64,000 bases of DNA from Bacillus pumilus (lineage in GTDB: Bacteria > Bacillota > Bacilli > Bacillales > Bacillaceae): positions 477,001 to 541,000 of the forward strand of contig NZ_CP101833.1 of assembly GCF_024498355.1 (NCBI RefSeq), written 5' to 3'. Each line of letters starts with the position of its first letter. Position 1 is the first letter of the stretch. Of the stretch, positions 53,793 through 63,377 are shown in pieces. The notes beneath the pieces were generated by a model, which made no database searches, was not told the DNA's origin, and saw only the letters and a program-made list of their open reading frames with translations. The position numbers and the translations under genes were made by a program.

Positions 53793-54932
53793 ATGGCTGT
53801 CGAGGTTGTGATGCCGAAATTGGGCATGTCGATGAAAGAAGGCACTGTATCTGTATGGAATAAGCAAGTCGGAGAGAGCGTAAACAAAGGGGAAAGCATT
53901 GCAAGCATCAATTCTGAAAAAATTGAGATGGAGATTGAGTCACCTGCTGAAGGCACTGTATTGGAAATCAAAGTGCCTGAGGGAGAAGGTGTCCCTCCTG
54001 GCACGGTCATTTGCTATATCGGTGATGGAAATGAACAGGTTAAAGAAAAGAAAGAAGAAAGAGGCTTGCCGACAAAACCAAAGAAAGAGAGAAAGAAAAT
54101 CTCCCCTGTTGCTCGTAAAATGGCTAACAATGCAAATCTGGACATTGACACGCTGGTGGGAACCGGACCAGACGGGAGAATTACAAAAGCCGATGTGCTT
54201 CAGGCACTTCCTGATCAGAAAGAGAAACAAATACAAAACAATAAGACAGACCATCAACCTGTCAACATGATGCGAAAAACAATTGCCTCACGGATGATGA
54301 AAAGTCTGCAAACAAGTGCACAACTCACAATTACGATGAAAGCGGACGTGACAAAACTGACAATATTACAACCTCAGTTGAACGAAACAGCCATAGCCCG
54401 TCACGATACAAAATTGACCATGACCGATTTTGTAGCCAAAGCAGCGATCCTTTCATTACTAGAACACCCTGCGATGAACAGTCAATATCAAAATGAAAGA
54501 GTGGAAACTTTTGAGTATGTTCATCTTGGGATAGCTGCTGCTTTAGATAACGGCTTGGCTGTGCCGGTTATTCGACATGCGGAGCGACTATCGCTCATTG
54601 AGCTATCGAAAAACATCAAATTGTATGGCAAAAAAGCACGTGAAGGCAAACTTCTTCACGAAGAAATCGAAGGCTCTACCTTTACGATCACCAACCTTGG
54701 TGCCTATGGTGTAGAGCATTTCACTCCGATTTTGAATCCGCCGGAAGCAGGTATCCTAGGCATCGGCACAATGTATGAAACCCCTGTTTATCAAGGTGAT
54801 GAATTGTGCAAAGCCCATATCCTTCCACTCAGTCTGACGTTTGACCACCGCGTGCTGGACGGGGCACCAGCATCCGCATTTTTATCATCTGTAAAAGCAT
54901 ATTTAGAAAAACCAGTATCCATTCTTTTATAG
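53793..54932 (+). CDS. acoC: Acetoin dehydrogenase E2, dihydrolipoamide acetyltransferase
   Basis: A 379-residue E2 enzyme: lipoyl domain (1-78) with the lipoyl lysine in NSEKIEME, a peripheral-subunit-binding domain at about 105-140 (SPVARKMANNANLDID), and a catalytic domain ending LTFDHRVLDGAPAS with the active histidine and aspartate. It transfers the acetyl group to CoA. AGGAGAG precedes the ATG. Confidence 0.93.
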   Translation: MAVEVVMPKLGMSMKEGTVSVWNKQVGESVNKGESIASINSEKIEMEIESPAEGTVLEIKVPEGEGVPPGTVICYIGDGNEQVKEKKEERGLPTKPKKERKKISPVARKMANNANLDIDTLVGTGPDGRITKADVLQALPDQKEKQIQNNKTDHQPVNMMRKTIASRMMKSLQTSAQLTITMKADVTKLTILQPQLNETAIARHDTKLTMTDFVAKAAILSLLEHPAMNSQYQNERVETFEYVHLGIAAALDNGLAVPVIRHAERLSLIELSKNIKLYGKKAREGKLLHEEIEGSTFTITNLGAYGVEHFTPILNPPEAGILGIGTMYETPVYQGDELCKAHILPLSLTFDHRVLDGAPASAFLSSVKAYLEKPVSILL

Positions 54933-54948
54933 GAAGAAGGGAAATACG

Positions 54949-56328
54949 ATGACACTAGTTATTATAGGCGGCGGACCTGCAGGATATGTGGCGGCAATGA
55001 CAGCCGCTCGTTTTGGAAGAGAGATTGTGTTAATTGATCAAGGACAGTTGGGAGGAACCTGTCTCAATGAAGGATGTATTCCAACCAAATCGCTTTTGCA
55101 AAGCGCCGATATGTACGAGGGTGTGAAGTCAGCTGCGCATTTTGGAATTGAACTTCCAGGGGGAAAGCCCATCATCCAATGGGATTCCGTTCAAAAACGG
55201 AAACAGTCAGTCGTCAAGCAACTGACAGATGGCGTTCGCTATTTGATGAATAAAAATAAAATCAAGGTGATAAATGGGAAGGCATCATTTCTTTCTGCAC
55301 ATGAGATGTTGATTGAAAGTGAAGGGGCGTCTGAAATCATTCAAGCAAAACAAATCATTATTGCATCAGGGGCAGAGCCTGCTGCCTTACCTTTTGCGCC
55401 ATTTGATGGGAAATGGTTGATTGACAGCAAGGATGCAATGTCGCTCCCTTCGATACCAGATTCGCTTTGTATCATTGGTGGTGGGGTGATCGGGTGTGAG
55501 TTCGCAAGTATCTTTAGCAGAATGGGGACAAAGGTTGTTATGATTGAACAGTCGGTACACATTTTACCTGAAGAAGATGACGATATTGCACAATGTCTTC
55601 ACGATCAACTTGAAGAAGCAGGTGTGGACATTTTGACATCGGCTGCAGTCAAGCAGCTTGATTCAACCTCAAGGAAAGTGGTGATTGAGAGAAAACATGG
55701 TGAGCGGTGTGAAATCCAGTCTGATCTTTGCTTAGTGGCAATTGGCAGAAAGCCGCGGCTTGGAAAGTTGAATCTTGATCAGATTGGCATTGAATATGAC
55801 AGGAACGGGATCAATGTCAATGAGCATATGCAAACCAATCTCCCGCATATATATGCGTGCGGCGATGTCACAGGAGGAGTACAGCTTGCTCACGTTGCTT
55901 TTCATGAAGGCACGATTGCGGCATCCCATGCATCAGGTGAACATGTAAAGGTCAATGAACAAGTGCTTCCAAGATGCATCTACACCTCTCCAGAAATCGC
56001 CAGTGTTGGCTTAAATGAAGAGAGTGCTAGAAAACAATATGGGGATATTCGGATAGGGACATGTGCATTTTCTGCAAATGGAAAAGCGTTAATTTTAAAT
56101 CAACCAGCCGGTCAAGTAAAGGTGATTGTAGAACCGCAATTTCAAGAAATTTTAGGTGTATCAATCATCGGACCGAATGCAACAGAACTGATTGGACAAG
56201 CGGCGTTGATGATGCATACAGAGATGACTGCTGATACATTAGAGCAGTTTATTGCGGCACATCCGACACTTTCAGAGGCGATACACGAAGCCTTGCTGCA
56301 AACAATGGGACGAGCGATGCACTGCTGA
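54949..56328 (+). CDS. acoL: Acetoin dehydrogenase E3, dihydrolipoamide dehydrogenase
   Basis: A 459-residue flavoprotein that reoxidises the lipoyl group of AcoC. FAD motif GGGPAGYVAA, redox pair GGTCLNEGCIPTK, NAD motif IGGGVIGCEF and C-terminal AHPTLSEA with the catalytic histidine are present. Sixteen bases after acoC. Confidence 0.94.
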   Translation: MTLVIIGGGPAGYVAAMTAARFGREIVLIDQGQLGGTCLNEGCIPTKSLLQSADMYEGVKSAAHFGIELPGGKPIIQWDSVQKRKQSVVKQLTDGVRYLMNKNKIKVINGKASFLSAHEMLIESEGASEIIQAKQIIIASGAEPAALPFAPFDGKWLIDSKDAMSLPSIPDSLCIIGGGVIGCEFASIFSRMGTKVVMIEQSVHILPEEDDDIAQCLHDQLEEAGVDILTSAAVKQLDSTSRKVVIERKHGERCEIQSDLCLVAIGRKPRLGKLNLDQIGIEYDRNGINVNEHMQTNLPHIYACGDVTGGVQLAHVAFHEGTIAASHASGEHVKVNEQVLPRCIYTSPEIASVGLNEESARKQYGDIRIGTCAFSANGKALILNQPAGQVKVIVEPQFQEILGVSIIGPNATELIGQAALMMHTEMTADTLEQFIAAHPTLSEAIHEALLQTMGRAMHC

Positions 56329-56377
56329 AAAAGACTCTTTTTCTATCCGATTGACTTCTTGGGTTAGCCAATGTTAA

Positions 56378-56406
56378 TTGAAAGCGCTTTTATATTTATC
56401 TATAAT
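56378..56406 (+). promoter_or_regulatory. acoR promoter with overlapping cre-like site
   Basis: TTGAAA at 56378-56383, 17-bp spacer, TATAAT at 56401-56406. TGAAAGCGCTTTTA at 56379-56392 matches the cre consensus at all but one position and covers the -35, so CcpA binding should block transcription. CcpA control of acoR is known in B. subtilis. Confidence 0.8.
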
Positions 56407-56436
56407 GAATAAAAAGCCCCCAGAGGAGAGGATGGA

Positions 56437-58284
56437 ATGAATCCGACACCTTGTTATTTAAATACGTGGAAACGTTTTGTTCGTGAAGGTTTGCTTGATA
56501 AGTCTCGTCTGGATAAAAGAGTGATGGAATCATGGCACAGGTGTAAACAGGCAAATGTTAATCCGTATTTAGATAAAGGACAGTCGTTCTTAGAAAAGGA
56601 ATTATTCAGTGCCCAAAAAAAGAAATATTCATTATTCCTCAATACCGCTCTTCCTTACTTAAATAAAATCAGTCAGCAATTAAAAGAATCTGACATGCTG
56701 GCCTTACTCATCGATGCAGACGGTTATGTGCTAAGTCTGACAGGAAGCCAAAGGACGATGGTGGAAGCGAGAAAAATTAATTTTATGGAGGGTGCGCGCT
56801 GGACTGAAACAGATGTAGGGACAAACGCGATCGGAACGGCACTCGTCATCGGAGAAGCTGTGATGATCAACGGAACTGAGCATTTTTCTATCGCCTCTCA
56901 TCATTGGAGTTGTTCAGCCGCCCCTATTCGTGATGTAGACGGTACGATCATAGGGGTGATTGATATCTCCTGTATGGCGGATAACAAGCACCCTTTTATG
57001 CTTGGAATGGCTTCAACGGTTGCTTATGCCATAGAGAGAGAAATTCAAGTCCAGCAAAAAAGGAGAGAGATGGAGCTCATCACTCATTGTCTCCAGCAGG
57101 TGGAAGCGGAGGAACCGTATGTTGTCTGTAATGAAAAAAAGCAAATTGTTTCTGCAAGCAGGTCGATTAGAGAACGATTTTCAGACTGGTACGGAATGGA
57201 TGTCGAGCGGCTTAAGGGACATCCATTTGTTATCCGGGGAAAGCAGATCATTCAATCAGAGCAAGATGGAAAGATGCTAGGCATTTCTCTTTCCCTTGAA
57301 GAAGCAGCGAAAAGCAACATAACCGTTTCTTTTGCTCAATTTCCCGGGGAATCCGGAACAAGTAAGGTGTTTCAACAGACGCTCATCGAGATGAAGAGAG
57401 CGGCACAAACAGATGCTAATGTATATATTTGGGGAGAAACAGGTACAGGGAAAGAACTGGCCGCTAGAGCCATTCACTCAGCCAGTGAAAGGCATAGAGG
57501 GCCGTTTATTGCTGTTAATTGTGGAGCCATTCCTGAAAGCCTGTTAGAAAGCGAATTATTTGGCTATGCTGAAGGGGCTTTTACAGGGGCAAAACGTCAT
57601 GGAGCAAAAGGAAAATTTGAACAAGCTCATAAAGGAACACTCTTTTTAGACGAAATTGGCGAAATCCCATATGCGATGCAAGTAGCGCTACTTAGGGTGA
57701 TAGAAGAAAGGAAAGTCGTACCGCTCGGCGGGACACATGAAATCCCTTTGGATATTAGAATTATTACAGCGACACACCGAAATATGAACGAACTGCTGAA
57801 GGAAGGAAAAATACGAGAAGACTTGTATTATCGTCTTCATGTCTACCCAATCAACATCCCGCCACTTAGAGAAAGAAAAGAAGACATCCATGATTTATAT
57901 CGTTATTACCAAAAGAAGCACCAATGGAATGCGGTATTTCCTGAATCATTTTTTCAGAAATTGCAGGAGTATCATTGGCCAGGAAACATACGAGAGCTTT
58001 TTAATCTGTTTGAACATATAAGGGTCCTCTTTCCTAAAAGCGGTTGGATTGGTGAATCGCAATATGCTTCAGTATTAGAGGCGATTGATCAGAAAAAGCA
58101 GAAGCTGCATCCAGCAGAGTGTACTGAGATTCCAAAAGAACTTACGTTTAGAGAGCGCATTCAAAAGCAAACAGTGATAGAAGCACTTCATAAAACGAAA
58201 GGTCATGTGTCAGAAGCAGCGAGGTTAGCAGGGGTGCCAAGAAGTACCTTTTATAAGTGGATGCGAAAGTTTAAGCTGTCTTAA
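56437..58284 (+). CDS. acoR: Sigma-54-dependent activator AcoR
   Basis: A 615-residue enhancer-binding protein for the SigL promoter of acoABCL. An N-terminal sensor/GAF-type region (about 1-200), a linker, the AAA+ domain (about 305-540) with GETGTGKE, the sigma-54 contact loop EGAFTGAKR, LFLDEIGE, and a C-terminal Fis-type helix-turn-helix (VSEAARLAGVPRSTFYKW in part). AGAGGAGAGG precedes the ATG. It should respond to acetoin. Confidence 0.94.
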   Translation: MNPTPCYLNTWKRFVREGLLDKSRLDKRVMESWHRCKQANVNPYLDKGQSFLEKELFSAQKKKYSLFLNTALPYLNKISQQLKESDMLALLIDADGYVLSLTGSQRTMVEARKINFMEGARWTETDVGTNAIGTALVIGEAVMINGTEHFSIASHHWSCSAAPIRDVDGTIIGVIDISCMADNKHPFMLGMASTVAYAIEREIQVQQKRREMELITHCLQQVEAEEPYVVCNEKKQIVSASRSIRERFSDWYGMDVERLKGHPFVIRGKQIIQSEQDGKMLGISLSLEEAAKSNITVSFAQFPGESGTSKVFQQTLIEMKRAAQTDANVYIWGETGTGKELAARAIHSASERHRGPFIAVNCGAIPESLLESELFGYAEGAFTGAKRHGAKGKFEQAHKGTLFLDEIGEIPYAMQVALLRVIEERKVVPLGGTHEIPLDIRIITATHRNMNELLKEGKIREDLYYRLHVYPINIPPLRERKEDIHDLYRYYQKKHQWNAVFPESFFQKLQEYHWPGNIRELFNLFEHIRVLFPKSGWIGESQYASVLEAIDQKKQKLHPAECTEIPKELTFRERIQKQTVIEALHKTKGHVSEAARLAGVPRSTFYKWMRKFKLS

Positions 58285-58303
58285 TCTCCTGAGGAAGGTT
58301 GCA

Positions 58304-58342
58304 TCAAGGCCCTTGGTCTACGTTAAGAGGTCGGGGCCTTTC
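58304..58342 (+). terminator. Terminator of acoR
   Basis: AAGGCCC pairs with GGGGCCTT around an imperfect loop stem, then TTTCT. Confidence 0.65.
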
Positions 58343-58448
58343 TGCCAAGTTAAACAAATGGCATGGAATAAGGCTTGACTGTTATATTAGTATATGTTAA
58401 ATTATAAAAGCCGTCGCAAATGGGGTAGGAATGAAACGCTAAAAATTC

Positions 58449-58477
58449 TTGACACATTTTTCTGGCATAGATATAAT
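58449..58477 (+). promoter_or_regulatory. SigA promoter of the tRNA operon
   Basis: Perfect TTGACA (58449-58454), 17-bp spacer and TATAAT (58472-58477), 17 bases before the first tRNA. Confidence 0.93.
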
Positions 58478-58494
58478 GAAACATGTCTTATTAT

Positions 58495-58569
58495 TCCGCA
58501 GTAGCTCAGTGGTAGAGCTATCGGCTGTTAACCGATCGGTCGTAGGTTCGAGTCCTACCTGCGGAGCCA
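58495..58569 (+). tRNA. tRNA-Asn (GTT)
   Basis: Acceptor TCCGCAG with CTGCGGA, T-loop GGTTCGAGTCC, encoded CCA, anticodon GTT at 58527-58529. Confidence 0.97.
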
Positions 58570-58573
58570 AAAT

Positions 58574-58664
58574 GGAGAAGTACTCAAGTGGCTGAAGAGG
58601 CGCCCCTGCTAAGGGTGTAGGTCGCGCAAGCGGCGCGAGGGTTCAAATCCCTCCTTCTCCGCCA
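58574..58664 (+). tRNA. tRNA-Ser (GCT)
   Basis: Acceptor GGAGAAG with CTTCTCC, long variable arm, encoded CCA, anticodon GCT at 58608-58610. Confidence 0.97.
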
Positions 58665-58671
58665 TTTATCT

Positions 58672-58743
58672 GGCCCGTTGGTCAAGCGGTTAAGACACCG
58701 CCCTTTCACGGCGGTAACACGGGTTCGAATCCCGTACGGGTCA
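58672..58743 (+). tRNA. tRNA-Glu (TTC)
   Basis: Acceptor GGCCCGT with ACGGGTC, discriminator A, anticodon TTC at 58705-58707. CCA is not encoded. Confidence 0.96.
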
Positions 58744-58768
58744 TGTTTTGTTTAATTGATTGATTCGT

Positions 58769-58843
58769 TGGGCTATAGCCAAGCGGTAAGGCAACGGACT
58801 TTGACTCCGTCATGCGTTGGTTCGAATCCAGCTAGCCCAGCCA
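58769..58843 (+). tRNA. tRNA-Gln (TTG)
   Basis: Acceptor TGGGCTA with TAGCCCA, encoded CCA, anticodon TTG at 58801-58803. Confidence 0.97.
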
Positions 58844-58874
58844 TTTTTTATATTTGTTTTTCTGCATAGCAGAT

Positions 58875-58950
58875 GAGCCATTAGCTCAGTTGGTAGAGCA
58901 TCTGACTTTTAATCAGAGGGTCGAAGGTTCGAGTCCTTCATGGCTCACCA
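58875..58950 (+). tRNA. tRNA-Lys (TTT)
   Basis: Acceptor GAGCCAT with ATGGCTC, encoded CCA, anticodon TTT at 58908-58910. Confidence 0.97.
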
Positions 58951-58957
58951 TTGTCAC

Positions 58958-59040
58958 GCGGGTGTGGCGGAATTGGCAGACGCGCTAGACTTAGGATCTA
59001 GTGTCTTTATGACGTGGGGGTTCAAGTCCCTTCACCCGCA
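58958..59040 (+). tRNA. tRNA-Leu (TAG)
   Basis: Acceptor GCGGGTG with CACCCGC, long variable arm, anticodon TAG at 58992-58994. CCA is not encoded. Confidence 0.96.
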
Positions 59041-59088
59041 TTGTTTTTTCAAACAGTGCACTTATTGATATATGAGCACTTCATACAC

Positions 59089-59172
<84 letters not shown>

Positions 59173-59179
59173 TCAATGA

Positions 59180-59208
59180 TACCAAGGGTTGTAGACCTTT
59201 GGTGTTTT
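59180..59208 (+). terminator. Terminator of the tRNA operon
   Basis: ACCAAGGG with CCTTTGGT and a T-rich tail. Confidence 0.85.
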
Positions 59209-59943
59209 TATTTTATATAACTGCTAAATAAATCTGTCCAAAGTCTGTCCACTCACCTTAAGATTAGCAGTAAGTCATGTGAATGACTTAAATCATGGAA
59301 ATGGACAGGCTCAATCTTTCCTCCTTAACTTAACAAATCTGTTTTATCTTTCTATTGAAAATATATATAGTAGGCGGTCTGTCTCTGTATTGAAACATAT
59401 AAGTATCTTCTGATTGATGTATTCCTATTCGATGAGATGTAGTCTCAATTCACCAGGTAATGGGATAAGTTTTGAATTGATACTTATAAGAGTTCAGAAA
59501 GAGAGTTTCGAGAAATAGAAAAAAAGCCTAAAATACCGTGTAGCTGCTTATAGTATATTATTCGTTAAGTAAACACTATAGGGTCGCTTCCTCCTAGAAA
59601 GTGTCCAGTATGATTAATACGTTTACCCCAAACCTGAGAACACAAGGAATCAAGTAAATCGGTATAAAATCTATAATTCCCATCGCTATATCATTTTTAC
59701 TCACCCCTTCATATACATCTGCTGCAATTATTTTGACATATCAATTATTCTAAAGATATCACTCCAGAGAAAGGCATTTAACGAAAACAAGAGATAAAAT
59801 AGAAAGATTTAAAAATAAACAAGTTGTAAGTGCAGGATGTCTCCTGCCTAGGATTTAGTGTAGACGGTCTCTTAATAAAAAAGAATCATCCCAGCTATAG
59901 CGATCATTCCTTTTGGAAGGTTATTTACTTTCTACTTATTGTT
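59209..59943. other. Non-coding, AT-rich stretch without recognisable genes
   Basis: I see no credible gene. Tandem TCTGTCCA repeats occur at about 59234-59252. The stretch looks like decayed mobile DNA adjoining the tRNA cluster. Confidence 0.5.
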
Positions 59944-60308
59944 TCACTTAGGTTTCTCCCTTAGTTTTTTGCCTAAGTCCGCCATCATATCTATTATTGG
60001 GATATATTCACGCCCTTTAGGTGTTAATGAATATTCAACATGTGGAGGGACTTTAGGAAAAATCTCTCGCTTAATTAATCCATCTGTTTCGAGTTTCTCT
60101 CAACTGTTTTGTTAGATAACCTTGTGAAAAGTCCCATAAACAAAACTATAATTTTGCTATAACGACGTTCTTTTGTTTTAAAAATCCAAAGAATAATATA
60201 CTTCCATCGTCCTGAAAGCATATATAGGTAAATACCATATACTTCTCTTTGTTCTTCTATACATTCTTTGTCAAATCCATCCTTACATATTCTAGACACC
60301 TTTTTCAC
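59944..60308 (-). pseudogene. HxlR-family transcriptional regulator, frameshifted
   Basis: From 60308 the frame reads MKKVSRICKDGFDKECIEEQ, YMLSGRWKYIILW and ERRYSKII, a winged-helix HxlR start. In the middle it continues as FSQGYLTKQLRE, and after one more single-base shift the rest reads IKREIFPKVPPHVEYSLTPKG to LGKKLREKPK (shown in parts), a typical HxlR end with the stop at 59944-59946. At least two frameshifts break it. The region 60120-60160 has lost part of the central helix. Confidence 0.75.
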
Positions 60309-60423
60309 ATTCGATAGTTACATGAGAGAGTTCAGAAATATTTGATAATGTGTTTTATTCTGGCGAAGGATAGCCTTCATTCATAACCAGTGATATGGAT
60401 TTACTTAGTTGATAACCCACAGT

Positions 60424-60463
60424 GAGTGAACAACCCTTGGAGGTTCAAGTCTTTTTGGCAGCA
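60424..60463 (+). repeat. Degenerate copy of the tRNA-Leu(GAG) 3' end (att-like)
   Basis: Forty bases ending GGCAGCA match the 3' end of the tRNA-Leu at 59133-59172 at 33 of 40 positions, including GGAGGTTCAAGTC. Such fragments mark the far junction of elements integrated into tRNA genes. Confidence 0.7.
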
Positions 60464-60971
60464 AATATGCTTTGGAAGAAGATACATTAATTAAGGCTCA
60501 TCCGATACTTTAAAAATAAGATTAATGAAACTATGCTTTTTATATACTTTGACATTCTAAAAGGAATAAATAATTTACTCTCATTACAGAAGAGGTGTTA
60601 ATACCACAGAAGAAGCAGTTTAAATTTGGTCATTACCCGTCATTATGGATCAGTCACTTCTCGTAAATTTAGTGGAATTACTGTAGTGAGAATTTGTAAA
60701 CTAATGTCCACCAATATTTAAAATCCACCCTTTATTCTTATTGTTAGCACTATCGTGAGAAATCATTATATGAAAATAGACGCTAAGAGAAACCCGAAAA
60801 TATGCAAGAAAAAGTGCGCCTCCACCAGCAGAGAAAGGCTGAAAAATATGTTGGATATAGAAAAAATTTAATTTTGTTGTTACAATTAACAGGAAATAAA
60901 GGATTGAATACCTTTATATACCATTTTATACAAAAATCATCATGTTGTTGGAAAGGGGAATAGATTACTTA
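60464..60971. other. Non-coding AT-rich stretch
   Basis: No gene recognised; many stops in all frames. A promoter for the following pair of genes probably lies near 60870-60930. Confidence 0.45.
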
Positions 60972-61307
60972 ATGAACAAGAAAATAACTTTCAGTATTGT
61001 TGGATTAGTGGCGTTAATTTTAATTGGGTTTTTTTCAGTAAACTATTTCTATGATTATCAAGCCAAGAAAATCGCATCTGAAACTGAAAATTATTTAATC
61101 AATGAAGAGGATAAGAAAAAAGAAGATATCAAAGAAGTTAAAGGTATTCGATCTAAGGTTGGAGATTATGGGATTTTGGTAAGAGTCATCTATAAAAGTG
61201 AACCTAACATACATTATTTTTACATTTCGAATAACGGCAAAATAATGTTTGAAGGTAAGGAAGATTTAAGTAAAGCTAAAGATCCAGTTCTTAATAAGAA
61301 TGAATAA
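60972..61307 (+). CDS. DUF3139-like membrane-anchored protein
   Basis: A 111-residue protein beginning MNKKITFSIVGLVALILIGF, with one N-terminal membrane segment and a small extracellular domain (EDIKEVKGIRSKVGDYG). It resembles DUF3139 proteins. The ATG at 60972 is 14 bases from AAAGGGG; an ATG at 60942 in the same frame would make that site internal. Function unknown; it is 22 bases upstream of a secreted hydrolase gene and probably cotranscribed. Confidence 0.65.
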   Translation: MNKKITFSIVGLVALILIGFFSVNYFYDYQAKKIASETENYLINEEDKKKEDIKEVKGIRSKVGDYGILVRVIYKSEPNIHYFYISNNGKIMFEGKEDLSKAKDPVLNKNE

Positions 61308-61329
61308 CAAATGAGGGAGGAAACAAGTT

Positions 61330-61890
61330 TTGTTTGCGAGAGTTTTCACTATTTTTGTTGTTGCTTTAGGATGTTTGTTTACTATTGTATTGCATTCAGC
61401 ACAAGCAGTGAAATATAGCAATGGTCAGACTGCTAAAGCTGGGGATGTGTTGATCTCGAAAAAGTCATTGGACAATTACTTTGTTGGACACGCTGCAATA
61501 GTTGGGGGCGATGGTGCTACTGCAGTGGAAGTATATAAAGGAAGAACCACTGTAAAAAGCTCTAAGCTTAGTAATTGGTTTAAAAAGCAAGACAGAGGAT
61601 ATAACGTAATGCGTTACAAGGATTCTAGCGTAGCAAAAGGTGCTGGAAATTGGGCGAGTTATAATGTAGGAGCAAAGTATAACTATAAGATTGTGTCTTC
61701 TTCTGCTTTAAGAGATTGGAAAGATCTTTATTGCTCCAAATTTGTATATCAAGCGTTCTATTTTAGTGGAGGGGTTAAGCTAAAAATAATAGGTGATCAA
61801 GCTGTGATGTGGGAATATCCCCCTACTTCAAGTTGGGTCATCAATCCGAACTTTATGATTGTCATGGAGAACTTTACTCGGATTAAATGA
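61330..61890 (+). CDS. Secreted YiiX/YebB-like permuted NlpC/P60 hydrolase
   Basis: A 186-residue protein with a signal peptide (cleavage near HSAQA, residues 22-26). GDVLISKK and VGHAAIVGG, then DLYCSKFVYQAF give a histidine and cysteine arranged as in the permuted papain-like YiiX family. The substrate could be peptidoglycan or a lipid/amide bond. TTG start with GGGAGG upstream. AT-rich and not part of the conserved B. subtilis order, so likely acquired. Confidence 0.75.
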   Translation: MFARVFTIFVVALGCLFTIVLHSAQAVKYSNGQTAKAGDVLISKKSLDNYFVGHAAIVGGDGATAVEVYKGRTTVKSSKLSNWFKKQDRGYNVMRYKDSSVAKGAGNWASYNVGAKYNYKIVSSSALRDWKDLYCSKFVYQAFYFSGGVKLKIIGDQAVMWEYPPTSSWVINPNFMIVMENFTRIK

Positions 61891-62234
61891 GGTTGTATAA
61901 TCCGGTGCTAGTCTTACATTAATTTAGTCTATATAGTCGGAAAAATAAATAGAAAAAAACTAAAGTTGTAGTGGGATTCATCATCTGAAAAGAACTAAAT
62001 ATTTCAGAACTTGCATAAAACTCCTTTTAAGCTTATTCCAGTCAAATAAACGGTATTATAGATATAGAACTATTTATAAATAAAATTTACCCTGGCAAAT
62101 GAATATTAAAAATGTAGTAAGTGAGATAAAACGCCCGACTGGACAGCTTTATTTCTCTTCTTATTCATAATATGTGTCATACACTTCTTGATATTGACAC
62201 TTTAATTTGTCTATTAGATTTTGGTCACGGGAGA
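61891..62234. other. Intergenic stretch without recognised feature
   Basis: AT-rich, no credible gene or terminator with a clear T run was found. Confidence 0.45.
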
Positions 62235-62677
62235 TCATATCAAGCACATCATAATCAACATAGACAAGATAGCTTCATTATAAAACAAGATATACGCTGA
62301 AATTACTCTTTTTACAACACTTTTGATATATTGATACACCTTCTCAAAACGAACATGTTGGATAGATGCAAATATGACATTTGCGTCTATCTCTTCATGA
62401 TAAACGATGGCTTCATACCACTTCTTGATCTTGATATACTTCCCTATATTAGTTTTTTCTCGATATCTGTGGTCATTTATCATATAACCCGAAATAAACG
62501 TAATATCAATTGCCTCTGATTGGTTTAGTGTTTTGTTTAATGTCTCTTTTAGTAAACGTAATTCCCCATTTTCAAAGAGTTCAACTCCGAATCGAATTCT
62601 CAATTCTGGAGATACTTGAAAAAATGGGATGACAGTATTTTTGTGAAATTTATATGGAACTTGTTTATTCCTTTCAT
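62235..62677 (-). pseudogene. Frameshifted hypothetical gene
   Basis: GATAGGAGG precedes an ATG at 62677 reading MKGINKFHINF, which stops after 25 residues. A two-base shift near 62650 gives a frame reading KNTVIPFFQVSPELRIRFG that joins the long open frame ending at 62235 (MRIRFGVELFENGELRLLK in the track of that frame, shown in part). Together they form about 145 residues of unknown family; ITFISGYMINDHRY and VIFASIQHVRFE look like genuine conserved segments. The last about 30 residues may also be altered. Confidence 0.55.
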
Positions 62678-62740
62678 GATTGAACCTCCTATCTATATTT
62701 GTGTAACCATATCATGTGCGGTGCTCTTTTAAATCCTAAA

Positions 62741-62769
62741 TTGCAATTATTTCCGAATCATGTTACAAT
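62741..62769 (+). promoter_or_regulatory. cspC promoter and long leader
   Basis: TTGCAA, 17-bp spacer, TACAAT. It starts a leader of about 115 bases before cspC, the kind of long 5' UTR known for cold-shock genes; AAGAC/GTCTT forms a hairpin at about 62814-62828. Confidence 0.75.
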
Positions 62770-62877
62770 AAGAATAATTATTTTTGTTCGGCGTAAAGGA
62801 TAGCATGAAGAAAGACTTTTCGTCTTGAGGATACTTTGGGCAAGGATAGTATAATACATTGTGTGATAACGCACTAG

Positions 62878-63093
<216 letters not shown>

Positions 63094-63113
63094 TCTGCAT
63101 CTTCATTATCTAA

Positions 63114-63146
63114 AAACAGGTTCTCTATAGAGGGCCTGTTTTTTTA
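63114..63146 (+). terminator. Terminator of cspC
   Basis: AAACAGG with CCTGTTT plus an inner CTCTA/TAGAG stem, then seven T. Confidence 0.9.
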
Positions 63147-63165
63147 TGTTTTCTCTTATTTCTTC

Positions 63166-63200
63166 AATAAAAAACCCTACTCAGCGTGCCGAGTAGGGAG
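63166..63200 (-). terminator. Probable terminator of the CarD-family gene
   Basis: CCCTACTC with GAGTAGGG; on the minus strand a T run follows. It lies about 180 bases beyond the stop codon of the gene at 63378. Confidence 0.65.
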
Positions 63201-63377
63201 ATGTTACAAGGTAATCGTAAAAAATTCATGCTTCAAAGGTTTATCAACAGTATAGCATAATAGATTGACAAAATGCGGAATTTGCCTAAATAATTTCTTT
63301 TTCTTTACTGAGTTCAAAGAGAGGGAATTTGTTCGTATAGAAAATGTATTTGAAAATGGGGAAGAAGGTAGAGAAAC

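Noticed and set aside
59209..59943. CRISPR array or origin in the AT-rich stretch
   Set aside because: Only a tandem pair of short repeats was seen, no regularly spaced repeats and no iteron or DnaA-box cluster.
62331..62519. 62-codon plus-strand frame
   Set aside because: Shadow of the minus-strand frameshifted gene, with no ribosome site.
62825..62860. Second promoter in the cspC leader (TTGAGG and TATAAT)
   Set aside because: Spacer of 19 bp and poor -35; the upstream promoter is better, so it was not listed.
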